Source of the DNA: Pelomonas cellulosilytica
GTDB lineage: Bacteria; Pseudomonadota; Gammaproteobacteria; Burkholderiales; Burkholderiaceae_C
Assembly: GCF_021353265.1 (NCBI RefSeq)
Contig: NZ_JAJTWU010000001.1
Span: 124,001 to 188,000, forward strand
Direction of reading: 5' to 3'
Length of the DNA: 64,000 nucleotides
Of this stretch, positions 63,369 through 64,000 are shown piece after piece (position 1 is the stretch's first letter; each line of letters begins with the position of its first letter). The position numbers and the translations under genes were made by a program. The notes beneath the pieces were generated by a model. That model did no database searches. It was not told where the DNA came from and saw only the letters and a list, made by a program, of their open reading frames with translations.

Positions 63369-64000
63369 ACGCGGCGAGGCTGTCCCAGGCCGCGCCTCGC
63401 GCGTCCGGCGGACGGGCCGGGTCGAGCTGGTTCGTCGAGTCCCCGCCGGCGGAGCCCGCAGAGGGCAGCGCCGCGTTTTCACGCCTGTACCGGGCCTTTC
63501 TGGCCGCCCGCGCCGCGCTGGGCCTGGCGCTGATCGCCGCGCAGCTCATCGTCGCGCTGCTGTCCACGCCGCCAGCGGGCTCGACGCAGGCGTTGAGCGC
63601 GTCCTACGCGGCTGCGGCGGTGCTGCTGTGGCTGTTCCCGCAGCTGCGCCGTGGCGTCACGCCGCGCAGCCTGGCAAGCATCCGGAGCCTGCACTGGTGG
63701 ACGGCCATCGGCATCGACCTGGTGCTGTTCGGCGTGCTGCATGCGCTGGACCGCAGCGGCGTGAACTACGGGGCGCTCTTCGTCATGCCGGTGCTGATGG
63801 CCGCTGTGCTGAGCCCGCGGCTGCTTGCGCTGGCCACCGCCGCGATGGCGACGCTGGCGCTGCTGGGCGCGGCCGGGTGGGCGCTGCTTAGCGGCGAGGA
63901 TGTGGGCCTGAAGACGACGCAGGCCGGGCTCGTCGGCAGCGGCCTCTTCGCGGTCAGCCTGCTGGCCGGCGAGCTGAGCGCGCGGCTGGCCCGGGAGGAA
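63365..64000 (+). CDS. pilS: PilS-like membrane sensor histidine kinase (5' part; cut by window edge)
   Basis: TTG start at 63365 overlaps the previous stop (TTGA); 212 residues are visible. The sequence has a soluble head (about 1-45) and six hydrophobic segments (ALGLALIAAQLIVALLS, LSASYAAAAVLLWLF, WWTAIGIDLVLFGVL, GALFVMPVLMAAVLSPRL, ALATAAMATLALLGAAG and LVGSGLFAVSLLAGEL), then the start of a coiled linker. The kinase domain lies beyond the window. The YpjD-PP0621-pilS-pilR order of related genomes supports the call; the cognate regulator would be PilR of type IV pili. Confidence 0.8.
   Translation, partial: MNAARLSQAAPRASGGRAGSSWFVESPPAEPAEGSAAFSRLYRAFLAARAALGLALIAAQLIVALLSTPPAGSTQALSASYAAAAVLLWLFPQLRRGVTPRSLASIRSLHWWTAIGIDLVLFGVLHALDRSGVNYGALFVMPVLMAAVLSPRLLALATAAMATLALLGAAGWALLSGEDVGLKTTQAGLVGSGLFAVSLLAGELSARLAREE

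Overview
The window is GC-rich with dense, often overlapping genes. The gene families and order (ispB/rplU/rpmA/obgE/proB, hemA-prfA-prmC, ubiX, ffh-ccsA-PP0621-pilS), several PEP-CTERM proteins, and a TonB-receptor-based pectin locus point to a betaproteobacterium of the order Burkholderiales, probably the Roseateles/Mitsuaria/Rubrivivax group. This is inferred from gene content; no search was run.

Layout. (a) 1-2.5 kb: the end of a decayed mobile region at tRNA-Pro(CGG), with a hipBA toxin-antitoxin pair (hipA runs off the left edge), a truncated tyrosine-recombinase gene and a tandem 11-bp repeat. (b) 2.5-19.6 kb: core genes (ispB, rplU, rpmA, obgE, proB, rppH, proS, a lytic transglycosylase, an M3 oligopeptidase, ubiX, grxD, prmC, prfA, hemA, miaB) with a few unknowns. 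(c) 19.7-21.2 kb: a PEP-CTERM gene, then relics of toxin-antitoxin genes beside tRNA-Met(CAU). (d) 21.2-58.7 kb: a ~37-kb locus for rhamnogalacturonan-I (RG-I) breakdown and L-rhamnose use. (e) 58.9-64.0 kb: core genes again (ftsY, a DUF2726 protein, ffh, a cytochrome-c-assembly-like protein, a PP0621-family protein and the start of a PilS-like kinase, cut by the right edge).

Proposed working of the RG-I locus (inference from families and targeting signals). Secreted lyases of families PL4 and PL11, acetylesterases of CE12 type (one with two domains in tandem), GH43 side-chain enzymes and a GH43-GH35 fusion strip and cut the polymer. A 1063-residue TonB-dependent receptor imports oligosaccharides. 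A Tat-targeted PL26-like exo-lyase trims them to disaccharides in the periplasm. A GPH/MFS permease carries these inward, and cytoplasmic GH105 and a signal-less GH28 release L-rhamnose. RhaM, RhaI, RhaB and a fused aldolase/dehydrogenase (RhaEW) convert rhamnose onward. rhaEW-rhaI-GH28-rhaM-DUF6250-GH43-esterase form one minus-strand operon, divergent from a DeoR regulator and rhaB. A perfect 10-bp inverted repeat lies between them, and a different CnCAAs-NN-sTTGA palindrome recurs before several other units of the locus.

Most distinctive points: the 1303-residue GH43-GH35 fusion, the tandem CE12 protein with unusual catalytic-acid positions, three rhamnogalacturonan lyase families in one locus, a secreted DUF6250 protein inside the rhamnose operon, a PEP-CTERM protein coupled to the PL4 lyase, a 29-residue membrane ORF inside an enzyme operon, and the two candidate regulon motifs.
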